Positions 47,726 to 56,495 of a stretch of 64,000 bases of DNA are shown here, piece by piece (position 1 is the first letter of the stretch; every line of letters begins with the position of its first letter). A program made the translations under genes and the position numbers. The notes under the pieces were generated by a model, which saw only the letters and a list, made by a program, of their open reading frames with translations, was not told the origin of the DNA and made no database searches. This stretch comes from Streptomyces puniciscabiei (GTDB lineage: Bacteria; Actinomycetota; Actinomycetes; Streptomycetales; Streptomycetaceae), in contig NZ_VFNX01000001.1 in assembly GCF_006715785.1 (NCBI RefSeq), forward strand, positions 930,001 to 994,000, given 5' to 3'.

Positions 47726-48283
47726 ATGGAACGCCGCGAGAAGGCGCGCAGGTCAGCGGCCTGCGCTCGCGCAGAATCGTCCGGGGCCGCGGTGCACGAC
47801 CGCCGCTGGGCAGGAGATGTGAGGGATGCCGTCCGGTGCGCCGGGGCGCTGCTCACCTTGCTCCTGCTCATCGACTGGGGCTCGGGCCGGTTCACGTTCC
47901 GGCGTGGCCTGCTGTGGCTCACGCTCGCTCTGCTGCTGTTCGTCGTGCTGTTTCCCGCCCGTGTCTCGGCCGGTGAGAACTGGCTGGCCGCACGGTGGCT
48001 GCTGCGCGAGCGCCGGGTCCGGACCGATCTGCTGGTGTCCGTGCGCTGTCTGGAGGGCGTCTCCCAACGGCTCCTGCTGCGCGACGCGTTCGGCTCGCGA
48101 GTCGCGATCGATCCAGACGTTCTGGTGAACAACCCCGCCCTGTGGCACAGCGTCGAGGCGGGCGCCCGGAAGGCCGCGGCCGACGGTCTGCTGCTGTGCG
48201 GGCAGACAGCCTTGCGGCGGCTCTCGGCCCGCGTGGACCGGGAGACCGCGCTGGCCGTGTTCAGGACATCCGGGCTGGAATGA
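47726..48283 (+). CDS. membrane protein of unknown function
   Basis: This 185-residue protein has a basic N-terminus, two closely spaced hydrophobic helices at about 36-75 (VRCAGALLTLLLLIDW; GLLWLTLALLLFVVLFPARV) and a cytoplasmic C-terminal region of about 100 residues containing RVRTDLLVSVRCLEGVSQRL and DVLVNNPALWHSVEAG. The ATG at 47726 diverges from the KimA-like gene. I do not recognise a family. Confidence 0.68.
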   Translation: MERREKARRSAACARAESSGAAVHDRRWAGDVRDAVRCAGALLTLLLLIDWGSGRFTFRRGLLWLTLALLLFVVLFPARVSAGENWLAARWLLRERRVRTDLLVSVRCLEGVSQRLLLRDAFGSRVAIDPDVLVNNPALWHSVEAGARKAAADGLLLCGQTALRRLSARVDRETALAVFRTSGLE

Positions 48284-48398
48284 CCCTTCCGGCGCATGAT
48301 CAGCCGGTCCCGAAGGTCCGCGCCGGGGGTGAGGCCGGGGGTGAGCATGAAGCGGCCGAGGCAGTGGCCGTTGCCGTAGGCGCGCAGTTCGCGTCACA

Positions 48399-48413
48399 GG
48401 TCACGTCACGTCA
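48399..48413. repeat. three tandem GTCAC pentamers
   Basis: Three exact GTCAC units follow one another in the gap between two convergent genes. This looks like a short slippage repeat; no role is apparent. Confidence 0.4.
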
Positions 48414-48427
48414 CGTCCGCCGGAGGG

Positions 48428-49381
48428 TCAACTCGGGTCGGCCGTCACGGAGGTGGGGACCGAGGCGGGCGGGTTCGGGGGCTCGGTCAGGTGCTGGGTG
48501 CCGCCCGGGGAGGTGCAGGCGTGCACCCCGGAGGTGAGCAGGACACACGCTTTGGCCGTTGAGGGGCTCGGTGCTGCGACCATCGCGCTGAAGGTGTCGG
48601 TGTCGTAGTGGACCTTGTTCTGGTATGTCCGGCCTCCTTCGCCGACGACCCGGGCGATGTCGCCGGGATGTCCCCAGCTGATCCGGGACCAGGCAGCCTT
48701 GCAGGCATCGCTGTAGCGCAGCTCCACGTAGACCCCGGCGACCTTGTACAGGGCAGAGGTCCACGCGTCGCCGCCGCAGCCGGTCTGTCCGGGGTCTTTT
48801 CCGGCACAGCTGTCCGCGAAGCAGTTCACGTCGAGTTGCCTGGTCGGTGCGTCCTTGCCCGCGGTGCCGCCTTCATCGGTGTGCGCGCCCGAATGCCGGC
48901 CGAAAACGCCGTACAGCGAGACGGACAGGCCCACGACGGCGGCCAGGGCGACCACCGTCCGGACCAGCTGCCGCCGGCCGAACCGACGGCTCACGGACGG
49001 CGGCTCTTCGGCCTGGGCGGCGGGAGCCCGCTCCGTCGCGGGAACGGATTCCTCGAACGGCCGGTCGTGGCCGTCGTCGGCCTCGCGGGCCGGGTCCGTG
49101 TCACTGGCTCCGTGGCCGTGCCAAGCAGTGTTCGCCAGTTCCCACAGCGCCACGAGCCGGGCGGGATCGGCGTCGGCCAGCTTGCCGAGGGAGATCACCG
49201 CGTGCTGGGGTGGCAGTGCCTTGCCGTTGAGATAGCGTTCCCAGGAGGACTTGCTGTACGGAGTGCGGCCGCCGAGGACGGCCAGACTCAGCCCGGCGCG
49301 GTCCTTCAAGGTCCGCAGTTCGGCGACCAGATGACGGACGTCCGAGGCCAGGCCGCCGGGTAACGGCTTCCAGTCAGTCAC
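48428..49381 (-). CDS. XRE-family membrane regulator with DUF2690 domain
   Basis: This 317-residue protein has an N-terminal helix-turn-helix of the XRE type (LVAELRTLKDRAGLSLAVLG, SSWERYLNGKALPPQHAV), an acidic linker, one membrane helix near residue 165 (TVVALAAVVGLSVSLYGVF) and an extracytoplasmic DUF2690 domain with paired cysteines and VYVELRYSDACKAAWSRISW. The topology predicts a regulator that senses something outside the membrane and binds DNA inside. The start is GTG 49379-49381 after GGAGGGG. A paralogue lies at 50000-50938 with a secreted protein between them. Confidence 0.82.
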   Translation of the reverse strand: MTDWKPLPGGLASDVRHLVAELRTLKDRAGLSLAVLGGRTPYSKSSWERYLNGKALPPQHAVISLGKLADADPARLVALWELANTAWHGHGASDTDPAREADDGHDRPFEESVPATERAPAAQAEEPPSVSRRFGRRQLVRTVVALAAVVGLSVSLYGVFGRHSGAHTDEGGTAGKDAPTRQLDVNCFADSCAGKDPGQTGCGGDAWTSALYKVAGVYVELRYSDACKAAWSRISWGHPGDIARVVGEGGRTYQNKVHYDTDTFSAMVAAPSPSTAKACVLLTSGVHACTSPGGTQHLTEPPNPPASVPTSVTADPS

Positions 49382-49448
49382 GTACCCCCTCCGGGCCCAG
49401 TGCTCTCTGGGATCATCGCTCTCTTCCCTACTGTATCTACGCGGGCGA

Positions 49449-49489
49449 TTGCGGAACCGCCGGTTGTGCATAACTGTGCGCATCCGCAA
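49449..49489. promoter_or_regulatory. inverted repeat between the XRE regulator and the peptidoglycan-binding gene
   Basis: TTGCGGA (49449-49455) and TCCGCAA (49483-49489) are perfect inverted arms around an A/T-rich centre containing TTGTGCATAACTGTGCGCA. The element sits in the 140-bp divergent gap and could be an operator for the neighbouring XRE proteins or part of a transcript hairpin. Confidence 0.4.
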
Positions 49490-49521
49490 CGCAGTTGACG
49501 TGACGACGGTGAGACGGTGCC

Positions 49522-50022
49522 ATGAGTGAGGGGACGACGGCGCGCGCCGCGCTGTGCGTACTGATTCTGGCGTTGGTGTGTGCGGGTTCCGGGGCCCCGC
49601 GGAACCCGCAGTCCCGCGACCGGAGCGGCGGTGTGCTCGTCGCCGGCGAGCTGGGCGCCACACAGCAGTTGGCGGTCGGCCGCACCCGGCGCAGCGACCT
49701 GATCGGCCTGTGGCAGAGCGTGCTGTGGGCCGACGGATACGCGGCACGCTCCGGGGTCACCTGCACATACGACGAGGCGACGGCCGAGGCCACCCGCGTC
49801 TGGCAGAGCAACCACCACCTGTCCGCGGACGGGATCGTCGGGTCGGCCACCTGGGGCGCCGCAGCGGAGCGCATGGTCCCCGCCGGACAGTGGATGGTCT
49901 ACCAGGGCGAACGCTACGGTCTCCCGTTGCGCCAGGCCCCGGACGGCGCCTATGAGGTCTATGACGCCGGGCGGTTCCATCGGCTGCGCACGGACTCCGT
50001 CACCCTCGCGCGCTGCCGCTGA
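49522..50022 (+). CDS. secreted peptidoglycan-binding protein
   Basis: This 166-residue protein has a signal sequence (ALCVLILALVCAGSGAP) and one peptidoglycan_binding_1 domain at about 57-115: LIGLWQSVLWADGY, EATRVWQSNHHLSADGIVGS, ATWGAA. A C-terminal strand-rich segment of about 45 residues follows. The repeat-like DGIVGSATWG is the family hallmark. It diverges from one XRE-DUF2690 regulator and its 3' end overlaps the other by 23 bases, suggesting a functional set in wall sensing. Confidence 0.8.
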   Translation: MSEGTTARAALCVLILALVCAGSGAPRNPQSRDRSGGVLVAGELGATQQLAVGRTRRSDLIGLWQSVLWADGYAARSGVTCTYDEATAEATRVWQSNHHLSADGIVGSATWGAAAERMVPAGQWMVYQGERYGLPLRQAPDGAYEVYDAGRFHRLRTDSVTLARCR

Positions 50023-50938
50023 CGGCGTCGATCCAGCTGTCGTACTGGGCGACGCCGAGTTGCCGGCCATGAACGACGACCGTGGCCCGTGCCGCGTCCG
50101 GCCCGCTCGCCACCATCGCCGTGTACGCCCCGCCGCCGGTTGCCGTCTGCTGGTCGCCGTCCGTCGTGGCGATCCGCAACCCGGACGTCCCCGCCGCGGT
50201 GTCCACCTCCGCCCAGCTCGACCGGCAGGCGGGACTGTACTGAAGGGTCAGGACGCGGCCGTACGCGCGCAGCCGGTGGACGACGACACCGTCGCGGTCG
50301 CACCTTTCGCGGTAGGGGTCCATTCCCCGGCAGCCGGCCGCCCGGCACCCGGCGGCCGCCCCGTCCGCCGCGCTGTGCAAGGGCCACGGCCAGGCCGGTG
50401 CCCCGGAGGGGGCGCCGTCCGGCACGCGGCCGGCCTCCGTCCCGCTGGTCCAGCCGTCCCACGGCCGGGCGAGCAGCAGGGTGGCCAGCAGCAAGCAAGC
50501 GGCAACAGCGGCCAGTACGCCCGCGTGCGGCACTCGAAGACCGCGGGAGGACGGCCGGTCCTCAGCCGGTGAGGGGCCTGTGGGCGCGGCGTCCGGCGGA
50601 CCGGGGTCCCGTACGTCACCTGCCGGACGCAGCGGTGCGGGTGACGGGTCGGTGTCGTCGGCCGGGCGCTCCCCCGTCCACGCGTGGGCCGCCGATTCCC
50701 ACAGCACACGCAGCAGTTCGACATCGGCCTGCGCCAGCCGCCCCAGCTCGACCACCGCCGCCCATGGAGGCAGTCTCCGCCCGTTGAGGTAGCGCAGCCA
50801 GGAACTACGGCTGTAACCGGTCTTGGCGGCGACGGTCATGGTGTTCATCTCGCACCGGTCCACGTACTGGCGCAGTTCCCGCACCAGCCGGACCACCTCC
50901 GCGGGCAGGTCGCCCCGCAGCGGCTGCCAGCGTCCCAC
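50000..50938 (-). CDS. second XRE-family membrane regulator with DUF2690 domain
   Basis: This 312-residue protein matches the layout of the regulator at 48428-49381: XRE helix-turn-helix (LVRELRQYVDRCEMNTMTVA, SSWLRYLNGRRLPPWAAV), Pro-rich linker, a membrane helix around 140-160 (VLAAVAACLLLATLLLARPW) and a DUF2690 domain with conserved cysteines (CRAAGCRGMDP) and LTLQYSPACRSSWAEV. It starts with GTG 50936-50938. The two copies probably arose by duplication around the secreted protein gene. Confidence 0.8.
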   Translation of the reverse strand: MGRWQPLRGDLPAEVVRLVRELRQYVDRCEMNTMTVAAKTGYSRSSWLRYLNGRRLPPWAAVVELGRLAQADVELLRVLWESAAHAWTGERPADDTDPSPAPLRPAGDVRDPGPPDAAPTGPSPAEDRPSSRGLRVPHAGVLAAVAACLLLATLLLARPWDGWTSGTEAGRVPDGAPSGAPAWPWPLHSAADGAAAGCRAAGCRGMDPYRERCDRDGVVVHRLRAYGRVLTLQYSPACRSSWAEVDTAAGTSGLRIATTDGDQQTATGGGAYTAMVASGPDAARATVVVHGRQLGVAQYDSWIDAVSGSARG

Positions 50939-50961
50939 GACGGCGCCCCCCTTCTCCGTTA

Positions 50962-51134
50962 GGCCCTGTCGTCAAACTCCCGTCTGCCCCGCGACGCCAT
51001 GCACGCACTCTCGCCGCACCGGGCGCAGACCCAAGTACATCCAGTACGAGGGTCAGCACCCGGCACGCCGAGAGCACGCACCTGACGCCGCAGGGCCGCC
51101 CTCCGGGCGACGACGGGAGTTTGACGACAGGACC
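50962..51134. mobile_element. 173-bp MITE-like element with 23-bp terminal inverted repeats
   Basis: GGCCCTGTCGTCAAACTCCC plus GTC at 50962-50984 is matched, inverted, by 51112-51134 with one mismatch (GGTCC in place of GGCCC). TA flanks both ends (50960-50961 and 51135-51136), the target duplication of IS630/Tc1-type elements. The interior has no open frame and contains a further imperfect palindrome around AAGTACATCCAGTACG. It is a non-autonomous element whose transposase is not in this window. Confidence 0.72.
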
Positions 51135-51136
51135 TA

Positions 51137-51444
51137 GGGCCCACTCTTTCACACACGTCCCGTCCCGCAACCCATCCGCCGGACGTCTCCGCAGGTCAGA
51201 AGGCATCCAGTCCCAGGATTGAGGCAACTGGCGGGCATCGCTGGCCCGCGGCTGTCCGCCCGCTCCAGACTCGGGGAAGCACCTGCGTGAGGGCCCGGAC
51301 CGGCCGCCCTCGCCGCCCGGGAAGAGGAACCGGGCGACGGCACGTCACGCCCTGGACGCGGAAGTCCTCGGCCCACGCCCGGGCTTCCGGTCCGGCCACC
51401 GCGGGTGCGGACGCCACTGATGCACGCTTCGGGGGAATTCCGAC
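51137..51444. other. 308-bp gap without a recognisable gene
   Basis: Between the MITE-like element and the AraC-type gene no frame has a convincing start, ribosome site or family pattern. It probably contains the promoter of the AraC-type gene. A GGGGGAATTCCG stretch directly precedes that gene's ATG. Confidence 0.45.
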
Positions 51445-52536
51445 ATGACGGCTCACGGCAGCTCGCCCGGCACGGACGAGCCGGAGATCGCCAACACCAC
51501 GTCGACCACCACCGGCAGGCGCCGCAGGCCGCCCGCCGCCAGAAGGCCGGGCGTGCGCGCGAGGCGGCGCCACCGCGTCGCCGCCGATCGCCCGGCGGCC
51601 CCCGGATCGGCCCTGCCCGGCGAGGCTCCGGTCCACGCCCCCGGGGTCGGACTGACGGAACGTCACCGAGTCGATCTGGGCCTGGTGGGGTTGTCGCTGC
51701 TGACCCCGCCCGAGCCACCGGCCGGGCCCGAGCCCGACGGCCGGTACGCCGACGCGCTCCCGCGGACCTGGCGCCTGGTGTTCGCACCCCGAGGACCGCT
51801 GTTCCTCGGCCACGATCAGCAGCGCGTCCTGCTGGAGTCCAGCGGCGTGATGCTCTGGCAGCCCGGCGAGTCCTTGCGGCTCCGCGCCGGCGCGCCCGCC
51901 GGTCCGGATCCGGTCCGGGCTCTGGTCCTGCATCTGCCCGAAGCAGCCTTGTCGCTGCCCGGCGAAGTACTGCGCGAGGTGTCCGGCCGTCCCGTGCCGA
52001 CAGGTTCGGGTCCCGCGGCCCTCCTCGCCTCCTTCGTGTACGGGCTCGCCGCGCACGCGCCGTCCGCCGAGGCCCGGCACGCCGCCTGGTGGGGCACCGC
52101 CGCCGTCGACCTCGCGACGGCTTTCCTCGACAGCGAGACCGCTGTCCTTCGCGGCGGTACCGAACCGCCGCCCGCCACCGCCCGCCCCGCTCCGTCGGCC
52201 ACCGACGTGCTACTGCGCGACATCAAGACGTACATCGAGCACCACCTGCACGACCCCGACCTGTCACTCACCTCCATCGCCGCCGCCAACCACATCTCGC
52301 TGCGCTACCTGCACCACCTCTTCCAGCGGGACGGGCGCACGGTCGGCGCGTTCCTGCGCGAACGCCGCCTGGAACACTGCCGGGCCGATCTGTCCGACCC
52401 GGCCGAGGCCCAGCGCAGCGTGTGCGAGATCGCCAGGCGCTGGGGCTTCCGCGACCCCGCGGTCTTCAACCGGACGTTCAAGTCGGCCTACGGGGTCACG
52501 CCCGGCAGGTACCGCGAGCAGCGACTGCAGTGGTGA
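51445..52536 (+). CDS. AraC-family transcriptional regulator
   Basis: This 363-residue regulator has a ligand/dimerisation half resembling the AraC-binding-like domain from about residue 70 (LGLVGLSLLTPP, VMLWQPGESLRL, LVLHLPEAALSLPGEVLREV) and a C-terminal double helix-turn-helix at about 255-360 (LSLTSIAAANHISLRYLHHL, QRSVCEIARRWGFRDPAVFN, YGVTPGRYREQRL). Its first 65 residues are Arg/Pro/Ala-rich and unlike the family, so the true start may lie downstream or a small indel may have scrambled the N-terminus. Targets are unknown. Confidence 0.78.
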   Translation: MTAHGSSPGTDEPEIANTTSTTTGRRRRPPAARRPGVRARRRHRVAADRPAAPGSALPGEAPVHAPGVGLTERHRVDLGLVGLSLLTPPEPPAGPEPDGRYADALPRTWRLVFAPRGPLFLGHDQQRVLLESSGVMLWQPGESLRLRAGAPAGPDPVRALVLHLPEAALSLPGEVLREVSGRPVPTGSGPAALLASFVYGLAAHAPSAEARHAAWWGTAAVDLATAFLDSETAVLRGGTEPPPATARPAPSATDVLLRDIKTYIEHHLHDPDLSLTSIAAANHISLRYLHHLFQRDGRTVGAFLRERRLEHCRADLSDPAEAQRSVCEIARRWGFRDPAVFNRTFKSAYGVTPGRYREQRLQW

Positions 52537-52578
52537 CCCGGACTCCCGGACGGCCATCGGCAGGCGGCCTGCGGAGCA

Positions 52579-54261
52579 TCACGACCGCAGCGCGGACCAG
52601 GTGTTGACGCCGACCTCGCCGTCGACCCGGAGGTGGTTGTTGCTCTGGAACTTCTTGACCTCGGTCAGCGTGTCGTAGCCGAAGATGCCGTCGACCCCGC
52701 TGGGGCCGATGTTGTAGCCGCGGGCCTTGAGGATGCACTGCACTTCCTTCACGCGGGAGCCCTTCTGGCCGTAGACCGTGAGGGTGGTGCCGGAGTAGTA
52801 CGTGCAGGACTTCCAGGGCTCGGCGGGTGCGGTGGGCCCAGGCGCCGGTTTCGTGGTCGGGGCGGAGGTGGTGGGCCGCGTGGCCGGCGGAGGATCGTAC
52901 GGCTGCTGCGGCTGGGCAGGGTCCGTGGCGCCGCCGGCCGGCGGGCTCCCGGGCGGGGGTGGAGCCGTGACAGTCGCGGTCGCGGACGTCCTGGGCCGGG
53001 ACTGCGGCCGCGGAGAGGCCGGCTCGGCCCGCGGGGAGTTCGTGGTGGTGGCGGAGGAATGCGATCCGGCGGACGTGGTCGCGGCTTCCTGGCGGGCGGC
53101 GTCTCCTCCGGAAGCCCCCAGGGCGACAGCCGCTCCCGCGATCGCGACCGCTGCCGCCGCGCCCACCACGAGCGGCCACCGGCGTCGGCCGGACGCCTCC
53201 TTCCCCGGGTCCTCGGGTTTGGTGCGCCGCAGAATCGTCAACTGGTCCATGGGCGGCACCGCCACCGCCGTCCCGCTCCAGGCCGCCCGTGCGCCGGCGG
53301 TCCCGGCGACCGCGTCGGGCCACTCCCCGTCGGCGGCATGCCCCCGCGTGGCCTCGACGACGTCCTGGGGGCTCGGGCGCCGCAGCGGGTCCTTGTCCAG
53401 GCACCGGCCGATCAGTTCGGCGAGGTCGGGATCGCGCCGGGCCACCTCTGCGATCACCTGCTCGTTCGGCGGCGAGTAGATGATCCGGTGGATGACGTCA
53501 CCGGTGGTGCCCTCACCGAAGGGAGCCGAGCCCGTGACCGCCGCGGCGAGGACCGAGCCGAGGGAGAACACGTCCGAGGCCGTGCCCACTTCACGGCCGT
53601 CCGCCTGCTCCGGAGACATGAAGGCCGGTGTGCCCAGGTGCTGACCGGTCATGGTGAGCGAACTGGCGTCCGCGGTGTGCGCGACCCCGAAGTCGATGAT
53701 GCGCGCACCGTCCGGTCCCAGCAGCACGTTGGACGGTTTGAGGTCGCGGTGGACGATGCCCACGGCGGCGATCGCCGTGAGCGCCTGCCCGATCTCGTGC
53801 GCCAGCCGCCACACGACCGGCGCGGGCAGGGACCCGCACCGCTCGATGGCGTCACCCAGGCTGGGCCCGGGCACGTAGGCGGTCGCCATCCACAGGAGCT
53901 CATCGCGGTCGAAGCCGGAGTCGAGCAGCTCGGCCGTGTAGGTCCCGTGCACCCGGCGTACGGCCTCGATTTCGCGCTCGAAGCGGCGGCGGAAGCGCTC
54001 GTCCTCGGCGTACTCCGAGCGGATCACCTTGACCGCGACGAGCGACCCCGCCCCGTACGTCCCCTCGGTGTCGGACTCCCGTCCGAGGTACAGCCGTCCC
54101 ATCCCCCCGCCGCCCAGCCGAGCCAGCAACCGGTAGGGACCGATCTCCGGCGGGTCGGACCGGCGCAGCGGCTCCGCGCCGAGCAGCGCCAGGTCGTCCG
54201 CGGACAACTCGGCCGTCGGCGGGCGGTCGGCTCCGGAGGCAGCAGGATTCTTCTCGGGCAT
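52579..54261 (-). CDS. membrane Ser/Thr protein kinase with extracellular peptidoglycan-binding domain
   Basis: This 560-residue kinase has the glycine loop LGGGGMGRLYLG, catalytic K78 (VAVKVI), HRDLKPSN with D173, DFG with D190, and GTPAFMSPEQA. One membrane helix lies at 362-382 (WPLVVGAAAAVAIAGAAVAL), followed by a Ser/Thr/Pro stalk and a C-terminal peptidoglycan_binding_1 domain from about 500 (VKEVQCILKARGYNIGPSGV, DGIFGYDTLTEVKKFQ, VDGEVGVNTWSAL). It should report wall state to cytoplasmic targets. The ATG at 54261 has GAGGA seven bases upstream. It closes the type VII secretion cassette, where kinases often regulate secretion. Confidence 0.88.
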   Translation of the reverse strand: MPEKNPAASGADRPPTAELSADDLALLGAEPLRRSDPPEIGPYRLLARLGGGGMGRLYLGRESDTEGTYGAGSLVAVKVIRSEYAEDERFRRRFEREIEAVRRVHGTYTAELLDSGFDRDELLWMATAYVPGPSLGDAIERCGSLPAPVVWRLAHEIGQALTAIAAVGIVHRDLKPSNVLLGPDGARIIDFGVAHTADASSLTMTGQHLGTPAFMSPEQADGREVGTASDVFSLGSVLAAAVTGSAPFGEGTTGDVIHRIIYSPPNEQVIAEVARRDPDLAELIGRCLDKDPLRRPSPQDVVEATRGHAADGEWPDAVAGTAGARAAWSGTAVAVPPMDQLTILRRTKPEDPGKEASGRRRWPLVVGAAAAVAIAGAAVALGASGGDAARQEAATTSAGSHSSATTTNSPRAEPASPRPQSRPRTSATATVTAPPPPGSPPAGGATDPAQPQQPYDPPPATRPTTSAPTTKPAPGPTAPAEPWKSCTYYSGTTLTVYGQKGSRVKEVQCILKARGYNIGPSGVDGIFGYDTLTEVKKFQSNNHLRVDGEVGVNTWSALRS

Positions 54262-54289
54262 GGGGCGTCCTCGGTCCTCTTCGCGGCTC

Positions 54290-54568
54290 TTACGCACCGC
54301 CCGCGTGCGAGATGTTGGTGAGGATCTTCTGGACCTGCTGCTGCAGGTGCTCCAGCGAGGCCCTCATCTTGTCGAGGTCGCCCCTGGCCTGCGGCCACAC
54401 CTCACCCCGGAACCTCTGCGCCAGCGGACCGTCCCAGTGATTGGGGTCACTCAGCGTCTGCCCGTGACCGTTCAACTGATTGATCAGCTGGGGAAGCTGA
54501 CTGGTGATCAGGCTCATCATCTTCCCGGCTTCCTGATGCGCCAGGTCGGTGGACTTTACGGTCGCCAT
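54290..54568 (-). CDS. WXG100-family (ESX-like) small secreted protein
   Basis: This 92-residue helical protein has the central turn W45-D46-G47 (NHWDGPLAQRFRGE) between two amphipathic helices, the hallmark of WXG100 proteins exported by type VII secretion. It has no signal peptide. A strong AAGGAG site precedes the ATG. It lies 28 bp from the kinase start and downstream of the FtsK-type ATPase gene. Confidence 0.82.
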   Translation of the reverse strand: MATVKSTDLAHQEAGKMMSLITSQLPQLINQLNGHGQTLSDPNHWDGPLAQRFRGEVWPQARGDLDKMRASLEHLQQQVQKILTNISHAGGA

Positions 54569-54746
54569 TTTCTCTCCTTCGAGATTTCCGAACTTTCGCC
54601 AGTATCACCAGCGGCCTCGCGCCACGTCATTGATGACGAGTGCACACGCCATGACGCAGTGCGCAATCCACGGCGCGGCGCAGGGGGCCACCATCCGGGT
54701 TTCGGGACCAGGTCGAGTCCGCCACATCCCGCCTGCCCTGCGACGC

Positions 54747-56483
54747 CTAGCCGCCGCTCGGGACAGAGGTCGGCTGGGAGTCGGCCGATGCCATGAACTG
54801 GTTGATCAGCTCCGCCAGTTTCCGGCCACCCTTGGCGTGCTGGGTCCAGGCCCATGCCGACGTGGCGGGGTCGTCCATCGTCGCGTGCGGGCCGCGCAGA
54901 CTCGCGAAGAGCTGGTTCGGGCCGTCCGGTCCGTTCAGGTCGGGCCACTTGGTCGCGACCCATTTCCCACCGGACCTGTGCGTGATCATGCCGTGCGAGT
55001 AAAGGGTGTTGCACATGAAGTACAGGGCACTGTTCCTGTTCATGGCCTTGACGAAGTCGGAGATCTTCGCACCATCCCCGCCCTTGGGCCAGGGTATTGG
55101 CGGACTGATCACCTTGACCAGATCCTCGTTCACCGCTGACGCGACCTTGGAACCGACGTCCCACTTCCCGAGCGGCAGGCTGACGCCGGCTGCCATGACG
55201 CCTTCGGGGACGAAGGTGAAACCGACAGCGAACATGGCATCGGTCAGGATTCCCTGGACCTTGTCGTCGCTCGCCTGGGCATCGATGAAGACCTTCGCGA
55301 TGTGCTCGTAGATACCGTTGAACGCACGCATGTTGGCGCCGAAGCCATTGGCCCATTCGGACAGGGCCTCGGGGTGTTCTGCGATGGTGTGATCACTCGG
55401 CAGGGGGCCGCTCATGGCGCCGGCGGCAGTGGCCAGGAAATGCCGTATGTCGGGCAGAATCGCCTGGAGATCCTCCGAGGTCACGTCGGGGAAATGGGCT
55501 CCCATCGCGACGACCAGAGATTTCACCTCCCCGGGCTGCATCTCCGGCACCGCGGAGGTGAGCAGGGACAGATAGGCGCGCTGCGAACCGGTCTGCGCTT
55601 CGAGGGTGTAACCGGGGTCCGCTTCGTGCCGGTAACCGAGTCCACCCATGAAATGCAGGAGTGCCTTGGGATCTTTGCTGAGGTACCTGGCGAAGGCGGC
55701 CGCCGCGGCAGGGTCTGCGGCCAGGGCGTTGAGGGTCGCCGCCGGCGCCGGGTTGCCACTGGGCTGCTCCAGCTGCAGTTCCAGCGACCGGACCACCTCG
55801 TGTTCGACGCGGGCGTCCAGCAGTCCGCTCGCATAGGCAGTGGCCAGCGCGTGGTTCAGGGTCGGACCGCCGTAGATGATGAGCTCCGCCACCGTGCCGG
55901 GCGGCAGGGAGTTGAAGAATTCCACGCAGAACGCCTGGTCGTCCTGGTACTTGGCAAGCTGCTTCAGCCCGGGCGCCAAGTCGCCGGTATCCGTCGAACT
56001 CCAGTCGAAGGACAGTGCCAAGGCGTTTCCGGCGCCGTAGTGTCCGACGGACCGCTCGGCGGCGGCGAGCGCCGCATCGTCGGTGAAGACGGTAAGGATC
56101 GGATCCGGGGCAGCCAGGGGCGGTTGTCCCAGCACCGGGCGCGGTCCATTGACGAACGGCACCCGGTTCACCACCGTCTCACGGGTGCCGCCGGCCAGCT
56201 GAAACAGCTTGCCCACCAGCGCCACATGTTTGTCCGTTGCGATGATCCGCGACAGCAGTGCGGTCACCTGCCCGTCAATGGTGCCCGGCGCACCGGGCGC
56301 GTATCCCGCGGAAGCCCGGAAGATGTGGCTGCCGAAGTCAACGGCGGTCGCCTGGTAACCGGCGACGGCGGGAGCCAGCGTGCCGCGGACGAACTCCTCC
56401 AGAAGACGCGCCGCGTTGGTCGCAGTCGTGGAGTAGTCGAAGAGGAACTGCGGCGTCGCTGACGCCGTTCCGCTGTCGGTCAT
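54747..56483 (-). CDS. large protein of unknown function in the type VII cassette
   Basis: This 578-residue protein is mostly helical and has no signal peptide or obvious membrane span. Its N-terminus (FLFDYSTTATNAARLLEEFV) resembles a helical hairpin of the kind found in type VII substrates. A segment such as DDQAFCVEFFNSLPPGTVAE and a tail with SALYFMCNTLYSHGMI recall long Streptomyces ESX-associated proteins (DUF6571-like), but I cannot confirm this. It lies 12 bp downstream of one WXG100-type gene and 178 bp upstream of another. It is the best candidate for the main cargo of the system. Confidence 0.68.
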   Translation of the reverse strand: MTDSGTASATPQFLFDYSTTATNAARLLEEFVRGTLAPAVAGYQATAVDFGSHIFRASAGYAPGAPGTIDGQVTALLSRIIATDKHVALVGKLFQLAGGTRETVVNRVPFVNGPRPVLGQPPLAAPDPILTVFTDDAALAAAERSVGHYGAGNALALSFDWSSTDTGDLAPGLKQLAKYQDDQAFCVEFFNSLPPGTVAELIIYGGPTLNHALATAYASGLLDARVEHEVVRSLELQLEQPSGNPAPAATLNALAADPAAAAAFARYLSKDPKALLHFMGGLGYRHEADPGYTLEAQTGSQRAYLSLLTSAVPEMQPGEVKSLVVAMGAHFPDVTSEDLQAILPDIRHFLATAAGAMSGPLPSDHTIAEHPEALSEWANGFGANMRAFNGIYEHIAKVFIDAQASDDKVQGILTDAMFAVGFTFVPEGVMAAGVSLPLGKWDVGSKVASAVNEDLVKVISPPIPWPKGGDGAKISDFVKAMNRNSALYFMCNTLYSHGMITHRSGGKWVATKWPDLNGPDGPNQLFASLRGPHATMDDPATSAWAWTQHAKGGRKLAELINQFMASADSQPTSVPSGG

Positions 56484-56495
56484 GGTCCTTCCCTG

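Noticed and set aside
50962..51134. Intrinsic terminator for the second XRE gene
   Set aside because: The inverted arms are 127 bases apart, lie upstream rather than downstream of that gene, and have TA flanks, which fits a transposable element better.
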